Source: Tardibacter chloracetimidivorans
GTDB taxonomy: Bacteria > Pseudomonadota > Alphaproteobacteria > Sphingomonadales > Sphingomonadaceae
Direction: 5' to 3'
Length of the DNA: 64,000 nt
Assembly (NCBI RefSeq): GCF_001890385.1
Contig: NZ_CP018221.1
Span: 731,501 to 795,500 of the forward strand
Position 1 is the stretch's first letter, and the number at the start of each line of letters is the position of its first letter. The position numbers were made by a program, and so were the translations under genes. The notes beneath the pieces were generated by a model, which did no database searches, was not told where the DNA came from, and worked only from the letters and a program-made list of their open reading frames with translations. Shown here piece after piece: positions 27,895 through 36,262 of the stretch.

Positions 27895-30498
27895 CTAGGC
27901 AAATGCGTATAGAGACTGGCGGATCAGGCTGAGTTCAAGGTCGCCTTTGGTTGGGATTGGGGGCAGCTTTTCGATGCCTTCATCCGAGAGGACCGAGCGG
28001 GCGTGGCGGTCGATCTCCTGAAGCGGACAGTATCCCTCGTACATCTCAATGAAGGCCTCCCGGATCACCCGGCCGAAGAGGTCCATATTGCCCGCATGGG
28101 TGCCGAAGCTGTCATGGATCATGGCGAAGTGCCTGATGCCCTGCTCCTTCGCGCGGACGACTGAAAGCTGGAGGTGGGCAGCGTCCATTGAGTGAATGAC
28201 GTTCGGTGAGGAGGCTGACCGCATCTTCTTTTTGTTGATCCGCTTGGTGGGTGCTTCGCGCACCAGCATCGTCACCCGCGTCAAGACGTTTCCGGCAGCG
28301 TCGACCTTATCGGTGCTGGTGGGCACCAGGACCTTCCGGTCATAAAGCCATGTGTTGACGACCTTGGAGGTGTACTCACTATACCGCTGGATGATTGGCA
28401 TCCCTGTGGGCGACGTCCAGGTCAATGAGAGGCTCTCGTGCGCGAGGATCGCAGCGACCGCCTGGACCCAGCTGGCTGCCTCATCGGCCTTGGGGGCCAC
28501 GCTGACCACCGCCTGGTACGTGTGGGCCGCCAGGACCTGAGCGCAGTTGAAGCCACCGTCCGCCTGGAGGGAAATCTCCCCGGTGTCCTTGTCCGTTCGC
28601 TGCACGTCGAACTCGTAGGGGTGCTGCTCCCGCTTCCGCAAGGCGACCTCATCGGCCAGGGGCTGCATCGTGTCCTTCATGTGCTGATCGCGCATTCCGA
28701 ACTTTCCGCTCCCGTAGAAGTAGGTCATCACGTTCCGCTTCACGTCTGAGCGGCCGAAGCCGACCTCCAGGATGCGCTGGGCGTAGACGTCGCCGTTGTC
28801 CGCCGCGATCTTCAGGGTCGGAAGGGCGGCTTCGGCCGTCAGCTGGTAGATGTCGCCGACCGTGTCCCGAGGCACCAGGTTGACGTGGTGCGCCTCCTCA
28901 TAGGAGCGGGTGATCGCCGAATAGTGCTGAAGGCCCGAACAGCTCCCATCCGCCGCGATGGGGATATGCGAGACGAAGTCCTGGGAGAAGCCAGACTGCA
29001 TCCAGGCATCATACTCGAAGCAGGCCTGGAGGAAGCAGAACGGGCTATCGGCCTTCGACCATCCTCCCAGCTCGCTGTCGTCGAGAAAGGTGCCCTGGGG
29101 GTCTCGGGCGTACATCAGGACTTCCAGCTCATGCTCCCGGACCCAGGCGATCCTCTCGGCGAAGGGCTTCTTGGAGGCCTTCCCGAAGTCGCCGCAGTTG
29201 GCGAGGTGGATCATGAGCCAGTCGCCGCCATTGGCCCCCAGCGGGACGCCCTCGGCGAACTGGAAGAGCGCCTTCATGTGGTCGGCCCTCTGGAAGTTGA
29301 AGTAGGGCACAGCGTAGACGCGGGACCTCCAGTCCAGATTATGGGGGATGTAGAAGCCCCCCTGCTCCGCCAGGAACTGCGCGGTGTCCATGTCCACCGC
29401 AAAGACCGCCCCCTCGACGCCAGCGGCCTGCCGGATGTTCCTAAGGTTCTGGTGCTGCCTGGCGAGGGCAATCCGCTCCCGCTTGGTCATCGCCGCCCAC
29501 GCCTCGTCTGAGGCCCTGGGAGGCATCTCAGGGAGCGATGAGGCCGGAAAGGACGGAGAGGGCCGAGCGCCGACCGAACGTGTCCAGAGGACGGCCTCCA
29601 GGACGCGGGTGTCGATGGCGTAATGCGTCTCCTGGATCGCGTTCAGGGCTTCCAGGACGATGTCCATCTTGCCCTCGGTGATTGCCTTGCTGATCGCCTG
29701 GCGGTGGGCGCTGCTCTTGACCTTGGCGAGCGGGACGGTCTTGGAGAGCCGAACGTCCTCGTAGCAGCCGGTGTGGAACGAGACCCAAGGGCGCGGAGAG
29801 GTCAGCATGGGCTGGTGGAGCGGACGAAGCCAAGCGGCGGCGTCGACCATGCTGTTGAGAAGCTCGGCGGCCTCTTCGGTGAGCTGCACGACCTTCGGCT
29901 TGTCGGGGTGGATGCTGACTTGGAGGAAGATGTCCTTCAGCTCGATCAGGAGGACGCCAAGCACCGCACCGCCCGTCAGGGCCTTCCGGTCGCGAGGCCA
30001 CTTGAGCTGAACGCCGAGGGCCTCAGCGATCTTTCCGTGCCGCCTGGCGTTGGCGGTTTCCTTGGCCTCTCCCTCGGCGAGCGCCAGGTAGCGCTTGGCC
30101 GCCTTCTTGTCCTTCTCCATGATCGCCCGGCCTTCCAGCTCGACCATGATGTTGTTGCCGATGTCCTCACAAATGTCCTGGAGATTGCCGCCCTTGGCGA
30201 TGTGGTGGAACGTCCGGCTCAGCGACACGTAGGCCACGAGGTCAGCGTCCAGGAGCTGAAGGGGCTTGAAGGCCACGGACTTTCGCCCCTTGGCCACCGC
30301 CGCCTGTTCCATCCACTTTCGGAGACCGGCAGCGACCAGGGGGATGGCCCCCTTGATCAGCTTGGCGACCGCGTCGGTCTTCTCGAAGCCTTCCCGCTTG
30401 GCCTTGCGCTCTTGGGCTTCTCGGTACCTTTCAGCCCCCAGTGAAAGGGCCGCATCCTCAAGGCTGAACTCTACGTCTCTTGTATCATCAAGGTACAA
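27895..30498 (-). CDS. T7-type single-subunit RNA polymerase
   Basis: The 867-residue protein is close in length to T7 RNAP (883). Motif A IPIAADGSCSGLQHYS has Asp517 (T7 Asp537). Motif B RSDVKRNVMTYFYGSG has Lys587 and Tyr595 (T7 Lys631 and Tyr639). Motif C MIHDSFGTHAG has Asp796 (T7 Asp812). It ends in YAFA, like the T7 FAFA foot. It should transcribe phage genes from its own promoters. The start is TTG at 30498 (MYLDDTRDVEF), with AAGGAG eight bases upstream. A rare start codon may keep its level low in the lysogen. Confidence 0.97.
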   Translation of the reverse strand: MYLDDTRDVEFSLEDAALSLGAERYREAQERKAKREGFEKTDAVAKLIKGAIPLVAAGLRKWMEQAAVAKGRKSVAFKPLQLLDADLVAYVSLSRTFHHIAKGGNLQDICEDIGNNIMVELEGRAIMEKDKKAAKRYLALAEGEAKETANARRHGKIAEALGVQLKWPRDRKALTGGAVLGVLLIELKDIFLQVSIHPDKPKVVQLTEEAAELLNSMVDAAAWLRPLHQPMLTSPRPWVSFHTGCYEDVRLSKTVPLAKVKSSAHRQAISKAITEGKMDIVLEALNAIQETHYAIDTRVLEAVLWTRSVGARPSPSFPASSLPEMPPRASDEAWAAMTKRERIALARQHQNLRNIRQAAGVEGAVFAVDMDTAQFLAEQGGFYIPHNLDWRSRVYAVPYFNFQRADHMKALFQFAEGVPLGANGGDWLMIHLANCGDFGKASKKPFAERIAWVREHELEVLMYARDPQGTFLDDSELGGWSKADSPFCFLQACFEYDAWMQSGFSQDFVSHIPIAADGSCSGLQHYSAITRSYEEAHHVNLVPRDTVGDIYQLTAEAALPTLKIAADNGDVYAQRILEVGFGRSDVKRNVMTYFYGSGKFGMRDQHMKDTMQPLADEVALRKREQHPYEFDVQRTDKDTGEISLQADGGFNCAQVLAAHTYQAVVSVAPKADEAASWVQAVAAILAHESLSLTWTSPTGMPIIQRYSEYTSKVVNTWLYDRKVLVPTSTDKVDAAGNVLTRVTMLVREAPTKRINKKKMRSASSPNVIHSMDAAHLQLSVVRAKEQGIRHFAMIHDSFGTHAGNMDLFGRVIREAFIEMYEGYCPLQEIDRHARSVLSDEGIEKLPPIPTKGDLELSLIRQSLYAFA

Positions 30499-30516
30499 TT
30501 TTGCTCTCCTTCCGAG

Positions 30517-30542
30517 GTGGGATTATCGCCGGTTGTGGAATG
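30517..30542 (-). promoter_or_regulatory. Predicted phage promoter directly upstream of the RNAP gene
   Basis: Read leftward: CATTCCACAACCGGCGATAA then TCCCACC. It matches the consensus in 17-18 of 20 positions and ends 19 bases before the TTG start. If real, the polymerase drives its own gene. Confidence 0.6.
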
Positions 30543-30620
30543 ACTACATCCGGCGAGGATTGAAGGCAAGAGGGACCTGCCAAAAAGATTTAGCCCAAAA
30601 GGGGGAGACGCACCGGAGGC

Positions 30621-30656
30621 AAAAAGATGGCCTCCACTGGAACCCCAATGGAGGCC
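30621..30656 (-). terminator. Leftward intrinsic terminator between tRNA-Leu remnant and RNAP gene
   Basis: On the minus strand GGCCTCCA pairs with TGGAGGCC (30656-30649 and 30636-30629; 8 bp, 12-base loop), followed by ATCTTTTT. It stands in the path from the host tRNA promoter to the phage RNAP gene and could insulate the prophage from host transcription. Confidence 0.75.
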
Positions 30657-30703
30657 GATCAGGCACTTAGCGGGCCATCCGGTCGTTAACGTCTTAAGCC
30701 GCT

Positions 30704-30748
30704 GATATTTGCCGATATGGGATATTCCACACTCGGCAATAATCCCAC
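30704..30748. promoter_or_regulatory. Back-to-back promoter-like motifs at the prophage end
   Basis: At 30724-30748 the plus strand reads ATTCCACACTCGGCAATAAT then CCCAC, the best consensus match, pointing right towards the attachment site. Overlapping it, the minus strand at 30725-30704 has a weaker copy (CATATCGGCAAATATC) pointing to the RNAP gene. In the excised circle the rightward copy would read across attP into the phage's other end. Confidence 0.6.
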
Positions 30749-30762
30749 ATGGGGTTACAGGC

Positions 30763-30801
30763 ACCTAAATCCAGCGCGTCTACCAGTTCCGCCACGCCCG
30801 C
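30763..30801 (-). tRNA. 5' half of tRNA-Leu(UAG), right attachment site
   Basis: The minus strand starts GCGGGCGTGGCGGAACTGGT and continues through the D-arm and the 5' anticodon stem (CTGGA) to TTTAGGT, the loop with anticodon UAG. After the loop the sequence no longer pairs and becomes phage DNA, so the 3' half is missing. This is the junction of a tRNA-integrated prophage. The complete tRNA, or the missing half, should be at the other end of the prophage, left of this window. Confidence 0.8.
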
Positions 30802-30823
30802 CCGGGCCCGTCAATGAGCCGGG

Positions 30824-30851
30824 TCTATAGCAGGCTATGCGGCGGGGGCAA
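30824..30851 (-). promoter_or_regulatory. Host promoter of the tRNA-Leu gene
   Basis: The minus strand has TTGCCC (30851-30846), a 16-base spacer and TATAGA (30829-30824), about 23 bases before the tRNA 5' end. It now fires into the truncated tRNA and the prophage. The -35 box lies inside the 68-bp repeat shared with 31901-31968. Confidence 0.6.
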
Positions 30852-30896
30852 GTCGGCGCTGCGTCGATCCGGAATGCCGATGGGCGGCGGCCTGAA
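30829..30896. repeat. 68-bp direct repeat, copy 1
   Basis: It matches 31901-31968 over 68 bases with one difference (30884 G, 31956 A). It covers most of the tRNA-Leu promoter. In copy 2 the same bases encode the end of the glycosyltransferase gene. Confidence 0.95.
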
Positions 30897-30953
30897 TGAG
30901 ACTCATATCGGTCCTATGTTTCGCCCGACATTGGCCTGCCGCGATCCACGCTG

Positions 30954-31754
30954 TTACGCCCCCAAGGCGGCCTGCAGTTTCGGATCGTTCACCGCCACGA
31001 CATTACCGAGCCGAAAATCGTCCAATTTATATTCATACGGCCTGAAATCGACGTAATTTGGGTAGACTTTGCCAATAGCATACCCATGTGGCTCAAGAAT
31101 GTCGTAGATGTTCTTGAGTGTGAATCCGCCCGGTAGATAGGTTTCCCCGTATTCCATCTGAATTATGGAGGGAGCATCTTCGGAGGCCACGAGCCTGGAC
31201 AGGCCGCGCAGTACAGCAACGTCATGTCCTTCAGTGTCGATTTTCAGGAACTGCGGCGCTGGAGCTTGCCCCTCTTCGATCAGCCGATCACCGCGAACAA
31301 CCTGACATTCGACCATTTCCACATTGCCGTCAAAGAACTTTGAGCCCACACGAGGATTGATCGAGTTGCTGGTGTCGAAATCCTTGGACCACGCCACGGA
31401 AACCGTTCCGTCTTGATCGGAAAGCCCGCAGTTGAATGTCTGGTGTTCCACCGTGTCCGCAAGCTGCTCATGAATACGTGGAACAATTTCAAAGCTAACC
31501 AATTTTGCTCCGTCCAGACGCTGTCGAGCGACCGTGGCCCATTCCCCGGTGTGCGCCCCTACATCCCAAACGGTAAGTCCTTGTCTCCACCTGTTGACCG
31601 TCTCCATGACTCGGCGTTCGCCATTGCACTCAAAGTCAAAGTTGTTCTGATTGTGGAAGTACCAGAGATAAGCGTCACAGGCGCGGGCGACACGAGCCAA
31701 GAGCTTGGAGCGCCGATTTTCCCTTACATATACCTGAATGCGTTTCTTAAGCAC
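30954..31754 (-). CDS. FkbM-family SAM methyltransferase
   Basis: The 266-residue protein has the SAM site VWDVGAHTGEWA (about residue 62), an acidic second strand (KLVSFEIVP) and the FkbM family motif FLKIDTEGHDVAVLRGL (about 165-185). Family members O-methylate sugars or polyketides. Beside glycosyltransferases this suggests methylation of a surface glycan. The gene is visibly AT-richer than its neighbours and is bracketed by the 68-bp repeat, which points to acquisition as a unit. Confidence 0.85.
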   Translation of the reverse strand: MLKKRIQVYVRENRRSKLLARVARACDAYLWYFHNQNNFDFECNGERRVMETVNRWRQGLTVWDVGAHTGEWATVARQRLDGAKLVSFEIVPRIHEQLADTVEHQTFNCGLSDQDGTVSVAWSKDFDTSNSINPRVGSKFFDGNVEMVECQVVRGDRLIEEGQAPAPQFLKIDTEGHDVAVLRGLSRLVASEDAPSIIQMEYGETYLPGGFTLKNIYDILEPHGYAIGKVYPNYVDFRPYEYKLDDFRLGNVVAVNDPKLQAALGA

Positions 31755-31900
31755 TGAAATGTCCCCGCTAAATCCGCTTAGAATTATCAGCTAAAACAGG
31801 AATCGACTACTTTGTCACTGGCATGGTGACAGGGTTGCGGAAGGCTTTGGACCTATTCCCAAAAGACCCATGGGTAGAGAGCTTGGCTCCAATCCTCGCA

Positions 31901-31968
31901 AGCAGGCTATGCGGCGGGGGCAAGTCGGCGCTGCGTCGATCCGGAATGCCGATGGACGGCGGCCTGAA
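31901..31968. repeat. 68-bp direct repeat, copy 2
   Basis: The second copy of 30829-30896 overlaps the last codons of the GT4 gene (HRHSGSTQRRLAPAA and stop). The distance between copies is 1072 bases and encloses the FkbM gene. Confidence 0.95.
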
Positions 31969-33076
31969 GCAGCACATCCTCCCATTGGGAAAGGACCCGA
32001 TCCGGCTCGAAGCGCCTGCTGTCGGACTTGGCGGCCTGGGCCAGCCGGTCCCGCAAGGCCGGGTCATTCATCAACAACGCCATTGCCCTGGAAAGTTCCT
32101 CGACATCCTCCGGCGGGACTAGCAGGCCGTTCTGGCGATGCTCCACCATTTCCGCCGGTCCCCATGGGCAATCGAAAGATACGACCGGAAGCCCCGCCGC
32201 CATCGCTTCCAGAAGCACGATACCCCAGCCCTCGTACCGCGAGGAAAGGACGAAGACGTCTGCGCTTTCTATCCAGCCGCCCGGTCGCTGGCTTAGGCCT
32301 GGGAAATGAACCCGACCCTCCAACCCGAGGCCATGCACCAGACGCTCCAGCGTCTCGCGTTCAGGGCCTTCGCCCCACAGCGCAAGCGTCCAGTCGGGAA
32401 AGCGACGCGCGATCCGGGCGAACGCCTGGAGAAGCAGATCGAACCCCTTCTGATGGACCATCCGGCCAACCGCCGTCAGCACCTTGCCGTCCCGCCTGGC
32501 GACGACACCGTGGGGCAAGGTCGCGAAGTTCGGGATGACCCAGCTTCGCCGCCGATGGCTTTCGGGAAAGAACGACAAGGCCCCGCTGGTCATCACGACC
32601 AAGCCATGCGCGCGGGGATAGAAGAGCGAGCGAAGCCGGTTCCAGTTCGGCCCGACCTCCTGCATCGCCGGGTTGTTGCGCTCCGACACGATCACCGGCA
32701 CGTCCATGCCCACCGCCGCCATCAGCGACTGGACGTTGGTGCGTGTGAGGAAGCTCAGGATGACATCCGGTTTCAGCCTGGCGAAAACGCGGCGCAAGCC
32801 CAGGATCCGGCGGATCGCCACCCATCTTCCCCGGAAACGTCCATAGCGAGCGGCGGGCAGCCCCAAGCGGACGATATCGACGCTGGAATCCAATGGATAA
32901 TAGGATTGCGCATCCGTCGCCTCAGGCGTGATGATCGTCACCCGCCAGCCGTTACGCGCCAGCCGGTTCGCCAGCATGCTGACAACCCGCTCGGTCCCTC
33001 CCGCGCCAATGCCCGACAGGACGATCGCGATGGCGAAACCACGCGCGTCTTCCGTCCCGCCTTCAACCTTCTGCAT
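31907..33076 (-). CDS. GT4-family glycosyltransferase
   Basis: About 389 residues from MQKVEGGTEDARGFAIAIVL, which has GGGGGA upstream; longer in-frame starts exist to 33193. The N-terminal Rossmann half has GIGAGGTERVVSMLANRLA. The C-terminal half has GRMVHQKGFDLLLQAFA and the GT4 donor motif SRYEGWGIVLLEAMAAGLPV. It transfers a sugar from a nucleotide donor, probably to a cell-surface glycan. Its last 15 residues are encoded in the 68-bp repeat. It was probably directly upstream of tRNA-Leu before the FkbM segment came in. Confidence 0.85.
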   Translation of the reverse strand: MQKVEGGTEDARGFAIAIVLSGIGAGGTERVVSMLANRLARNGWRVTIITPEATDAQSYYPLDSSVDIVRLGLPAARYGRFRGRWVAIRRILGLRRVFARLKPDVILSFLTRTNVQSLMAAVGMDVPVIVSERNNPAMQEVGPNWNRLRSLFYPRAHGLVVMTSGALSFFPESHRRRSWVIPNFATLPHGVVARRDGKVLTAVGRMVHQKGFDLLLQAFARIARRFPDWTLALWGEGPERETLERLVHGLGLEGRVHFPGLSQRPGGWIESADVFVLSSRYEGWGIVLLEAMAAGLPVVSFDCPWGPAEMVEHRQNGLLVPPEDVEELSRAMALLMNDPALRDRLAQAAKSDSRRFEPDRVLSQWEDVLLQAAVHRHSGSTQRRLAPAA

Positions 33077-33321
33077 CCAGGTCCCCCGACCCATGTTGGA
33101 CGGCAGCCGCCGACAGGGGTTGCGCCGATGCTGGCCCGACCCGACGGTCCCGTCACCGCCTCCTCCTGCGCGACCCCGGAGACAGCGAGCCAAACAGTAG
33201 CAAAGGAATCCCGTTATCGGGGAAGGCGTTGGGGGTAGTACCTTTCAACAGGGGCAAGAGCGGTGCCCGCAAAGCAAATAGTAACCACTCCGCCTTATTC
33301 CGCGTGGCTGGAGGCGCTGAC

Positions 33322-34701
33322 GTGACGCGATACACAATGCACCGAATTTTGTCGGGAGGCGGGTTTCAGCCATTCAGCGTGGCATCGCTTCAGCTGGCGC
33401 TCGTCATCGGCATATTGCCCAACATCATGTTTCTGGTGGTGATGCCGTTCTTCATTGCCAGCCGCCTCGCGTCGCCGCTTCTATACGCCATGGCGGGACT
33501 CCTCGCGCTCCTTCTGCCGCGATGGGCGACCTTTCCCCTGCTGTTCGCCGCCGCAGTGTCTGACCTGATGCTAATCGTGGTAGGCGCCTTCCACCTGAAA
33601 CTGACTTCCGCAATCAAATCGATCAGCTATCTCTCCACCCTCAATCCCACCGCTTCGTTCTTCTACCTGGCCTTTGCAGCAGCCTTACTTGCGACAGCGG
33701 GGCTGATCGGTGGACTGCTGCTCCGCTATCGCTCACAGTTTCGAGCTGCCTCGCCAACACCGGCGGCAATCATCGCCTGTTTGTTTGCATTGCTCGATCT
33801 CACCGCCAACTTTCCTTATGTCCGTGCATCGGCGGAGGGGCTGGGATTCCAAAGCGCAGTTAATCAGGCCGGGCTTTCCGCGGACATTGTAGCGAGGCGA
33901 GGCCATAATCTCTTCATCGTCGTCATCGAAGGAATGGGCGCATTTGCCGCTGAGAACGACCGAGAAATCGTCGCCGGATCATTGAAGACCATTGCAGCTA
34001 GATATCCCTATGAATTTCAGCATGGCACTTCCTTTTACAACGGGTCTACGACAGATGCGGAATCCCGCGAGCTTTGCGGAAAACGGGGAGATTTCCGGAC
34101 CTATCTACCTGATGGCCACTATCCGTGCCTTCCTCGGCAGCTAAGTCAGCTCGGCTACCGGACCATAAGCTATCACGGCTTCAGCTCGGCCATGTTCGAG
34201 CGCCAGCGCTGGTATCCCAACATCGGCTTCAAGGAGATGAATTTCGAGGAAGAGCTGTTGGCGCAGCACGCCACCCTTCTGCCCTCACGTTGCGGGAGCG
34301 TGTTTCCGGGACTCTGCGATAGCGAAATGGCGGAAGTGATCAGAAGAGAACTAATCGCCCCATCCAATACACCTAAAATGGTCTACTGGCTCACGCTCAA
34401 CTCGCATATCCCCTATGTTCCGAAGGCTAATGGCTCTTTGGACTGCACGGGAGACCGCCCCAAAATCGACGAGAAGACGGTCTGCGAGCTTGCCGAGTAC
34501 TGGAAGGAAGTCATGGACGCAGTCGCTGGAATTGCGAGCGATCCGGCTTTGCCGCCTACCGACATTCTCATTGTTGGAGATCACCACACTCCGCTGTGGA
34601 ACCGCCGTGCAAAGAACAAATTTGTTCTGAACAAGGTGGACTGGTTCCTGCTTCGCTCAACGGAGCGAAGGCATAAGGCCGTTAGCTCAACGCCTTCTTG
34701 A
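33322..34701 (+). CDS. Sulfatase/LTA-synthase-like membrane phosphotransferase
   Basis: About 459 residues. A GTG at 33322 has GGAGG upstream and is preferred over an in-frame TTG at 33229. Four or five membrane spans fill the first 170 residues. The periplasmic domain has the alkaline-phosphatase superfamily layout: [13 protein letters not shown] metal ligand, the nucleophile region [12 protein letters not shown], and IVGDHHTPL. Members move phosphoethanolamine or phosphoglycerol onto envelope glycans. It overlaps the gatB 3' end by 20 bases (convergent). Confidence 0.8.
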   Translation: MTRYTMHRILSGGGFQPFSVASLQLALVIGILPNIMFLVVMPFFIASRLASPLLYAMAGLLALLLPRWATFPLLFAAAVSDLMLIVVGAFHLKLTSAIKSISYLSTLNPTASFFYLAFAAALLATAGLIGGLLLRYRSQFRAASPTPAAIIACLFALLDLTANFPYVRASAEGLGFQSAVNQAGLSADIVARRGHNLFIVVIEGMGAFAAENDREIVAGSLKTIAARYPYEFQHGTSFYNGSTTDAESRELCGKRGDFRTYLPDGHYPCLPRQLSQLGYRTISYHGFSSAMFERQRWYPNIGFKEMNFEEELLAQHATLLPSRCGSVFPGLCDSEMAEVIRRELIAPSNTPKMVYWLTLNSHIPYVPKANGSLDCTGDRPKIDEKTVCELAEYWKEVMDAVAGIASDPALPPTDILIVGDHHTPLWNRRAKNKFVLNKVDWFLLRSTERRHKAVSSTPS

Positions 34702-36181
34702 GCAGCTCGTTTACCACGGCGGGATTGGCCTTGCCGCCGCTGGCCTTCATCGTCTGGCCAACGAAGAAGCCGAACAGCTTGTCCTTGCCGTCGCGATATT
34801 CGGCGACCTTGTCGGCGTTGGCGACCATCACCTCGGCGATGACGGCCTCGATCGCGCCGGTATCGGACGTCTGCCGCAGGCCCCTTTCCTCGACGATCTT
34901 CGACGGATCGTCGCCGGTCTCCAGCATCAGTTCGAACACTTCCTTGGCAAGCCGGCCCGACAGCGTGCCGTCGGCGATCAGCCCCAGAAGCTCAGCCCCC
35001 TGCGCGGGCGAGACCGGACTGTCGTCGATGTCTTTGCCCAGCCTGTTCAACGCACCGAAAAGGTCTGAAATCAGCCAGTTGGAAGCCTGTTTTGCGACAT
35101 CACCTTCGCTTTTTCCTTGCACCGCGGCGGCCTCGCGGAGCAGCGTCTCGAACCACTGCGCCGTTTCCTTCTCCGCCGTCAGGACGCTTGCGTTATAGGG
35201 CGGCAGCCCCAGCGCATCGATATAGCGGCGGCGCTTTGCGCCCGGCAATTCGGGCAGGCTATCCTCGCACTCGCGGAGGAAGTCCGCCGTCAATTCCAGC
35301 GGAAGCAGGTCGGGATCGGGAAAATAACGATAATCGTGCGCGTCTTCCTTCGAGCGGAGCGAGCGAGTCTCTACCTTGTCGGGATCGAACAGCCGGGTTT
35401 CCTGCACGATCGCGCCGCCGCTCTCCAGCACATCGACCTGACGGTTCGCCTCATATTCGATAGCCGCCATGACGAAACGCACCGAATTGACGTTCTTGGT
35501 TTCGGTGCGCGTGCCAAGCGGGTCGCCCGGCTTCCTGACCGAAACGTTCACATCGGCCCGCATCGAGCCTTCTTCCATATTGCCGTCGCACGAGCCGACG
35601 TAGCGCAGGATCGACCGCAGCTTCCTGAGATAGGCCCCCGCCTCGTGCGGCGAACGCATGTCCGGCCGCGAGACGATTTCCATCAGCGCCACGCCGCAGC
35701 GGTTGAGATCGATATAGGAACGTGTCGGATGCTGGTCGTGCATCAGCTTGCCGGCATCCTGCTCCAGATGGATTCGCTCGATGCCGATGGTCTTGGTGAC
35801 GCCTTCCTCAACGTCGATCTCGATCGATCCTTCGCCGACGATGGGGTGATAAAGCTGGCTGATCTGATAGCCCTGCGGGAGATCGGCATAGAAATAATTC
35901 TTGCGGTCGAAACGCGACCAGGGGTTGATGACGGCGTTCAGCGCCATGCCGGTGCGCACGGCCTGGCGCACGCATTCCGCGTTCAGCACGGGCAACATGC
36001 CGGGCATGGCGGCGTCGACCAGGCTCACCTGATTGTTCGGCTCCGCGCCGAATTCGGTCGATGCGCCGGAAAACAGCTTTGCATGGCTGGTCACCTGGGC
36101 GTGAACTTCCAGCCCGATCACGACTTCCCAGTCGCCGGTCGCGCCCTGAATGCGGTAGTTGCTCTTCATCTTGTCAGACAT
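34682..36181 (-). CDS. gatB: Asp-tRNA(Asn)/Glu-tRNA(Gln) amidotransferase subunit B
   Basis: The 499-residue protein has [20 protein letters not shown], a zinc-region equivalent, [20 protein letters not shown], the [17 protein letters not shown] motif, and a YqeY-like tail ending [13 protein letters not shown]. GatB phosphorylates misacylated Glu-tRNA(Gln) or Asp-tRNA(Asn) and passes ammonia from GatA. It is separated from gatA by a three-gene glycosyltransferase cassette on the same strand. Confidence 0.95.
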   Translation of the reverse strand: MSDKMKSNYRIQGATGDWEVVIGLEVHAQVTSHAKLFSGASTEFGAEPNNQVSLVDAAMPGMLPVLNAECVRQAVRTGMALNAVINPWSRFDRKNYFYADLPQGYQISQLYHPIVGEGSIEIDVEEGVTKTIGIERIHLEQDAGKLMHDQHPTRSYIDLNRCGVALMEIVSRPDMRSPHEAGAYLRKLRSILRYVGSCDGNMEEGSMRADVNVSVRKPGDPLGTRTETKNVNSVRFVMAAIEYEANRQVDVLESGGAIVQETRLFDPDKVETRSLRSKEDAHDYRYFPDPDLLPLELTADFLRECEDSLPELPGAKRRRYIDALGLPPYNASVLTAEKETAQWFETLLREAAAVQGKSEGDVAKQASNWLISDLFGALNRLGKDIDDSPVSPAQGAELLGLIADGTLSGRLAKEVFELMLETGDDPSKIVEERGLRQTSDTGAIEAVIAEVMVANADKVAEYRDGKDKLFGFFVGQTMKASGGKANPAVVNELLKKALS

Positions 36182-36262
36182 GGTTCCGGTGGCGGCGTTT
36201 CTGGGCTGCGCTTCTGCCTTTTGGCGCTGCCAAGCACAAGCCCCGGCAATGCGTGACGCGTA

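Noticed and set aside
1-30762. Integrase or CI-type repressor in the visible prophage part
   Set aside because: No tyrosine or serine recombinase motif and no repressor with HTH plus peptidase or dimer domain was seen; both are expected left of the window.
33229-33321. TTG start for the sulfatase-like gene
   Set aside because: The extra N-terminus is basic and polar with no ribosome site; the GTG at 33322 has GGAGG at the right distance and leads into the first span.
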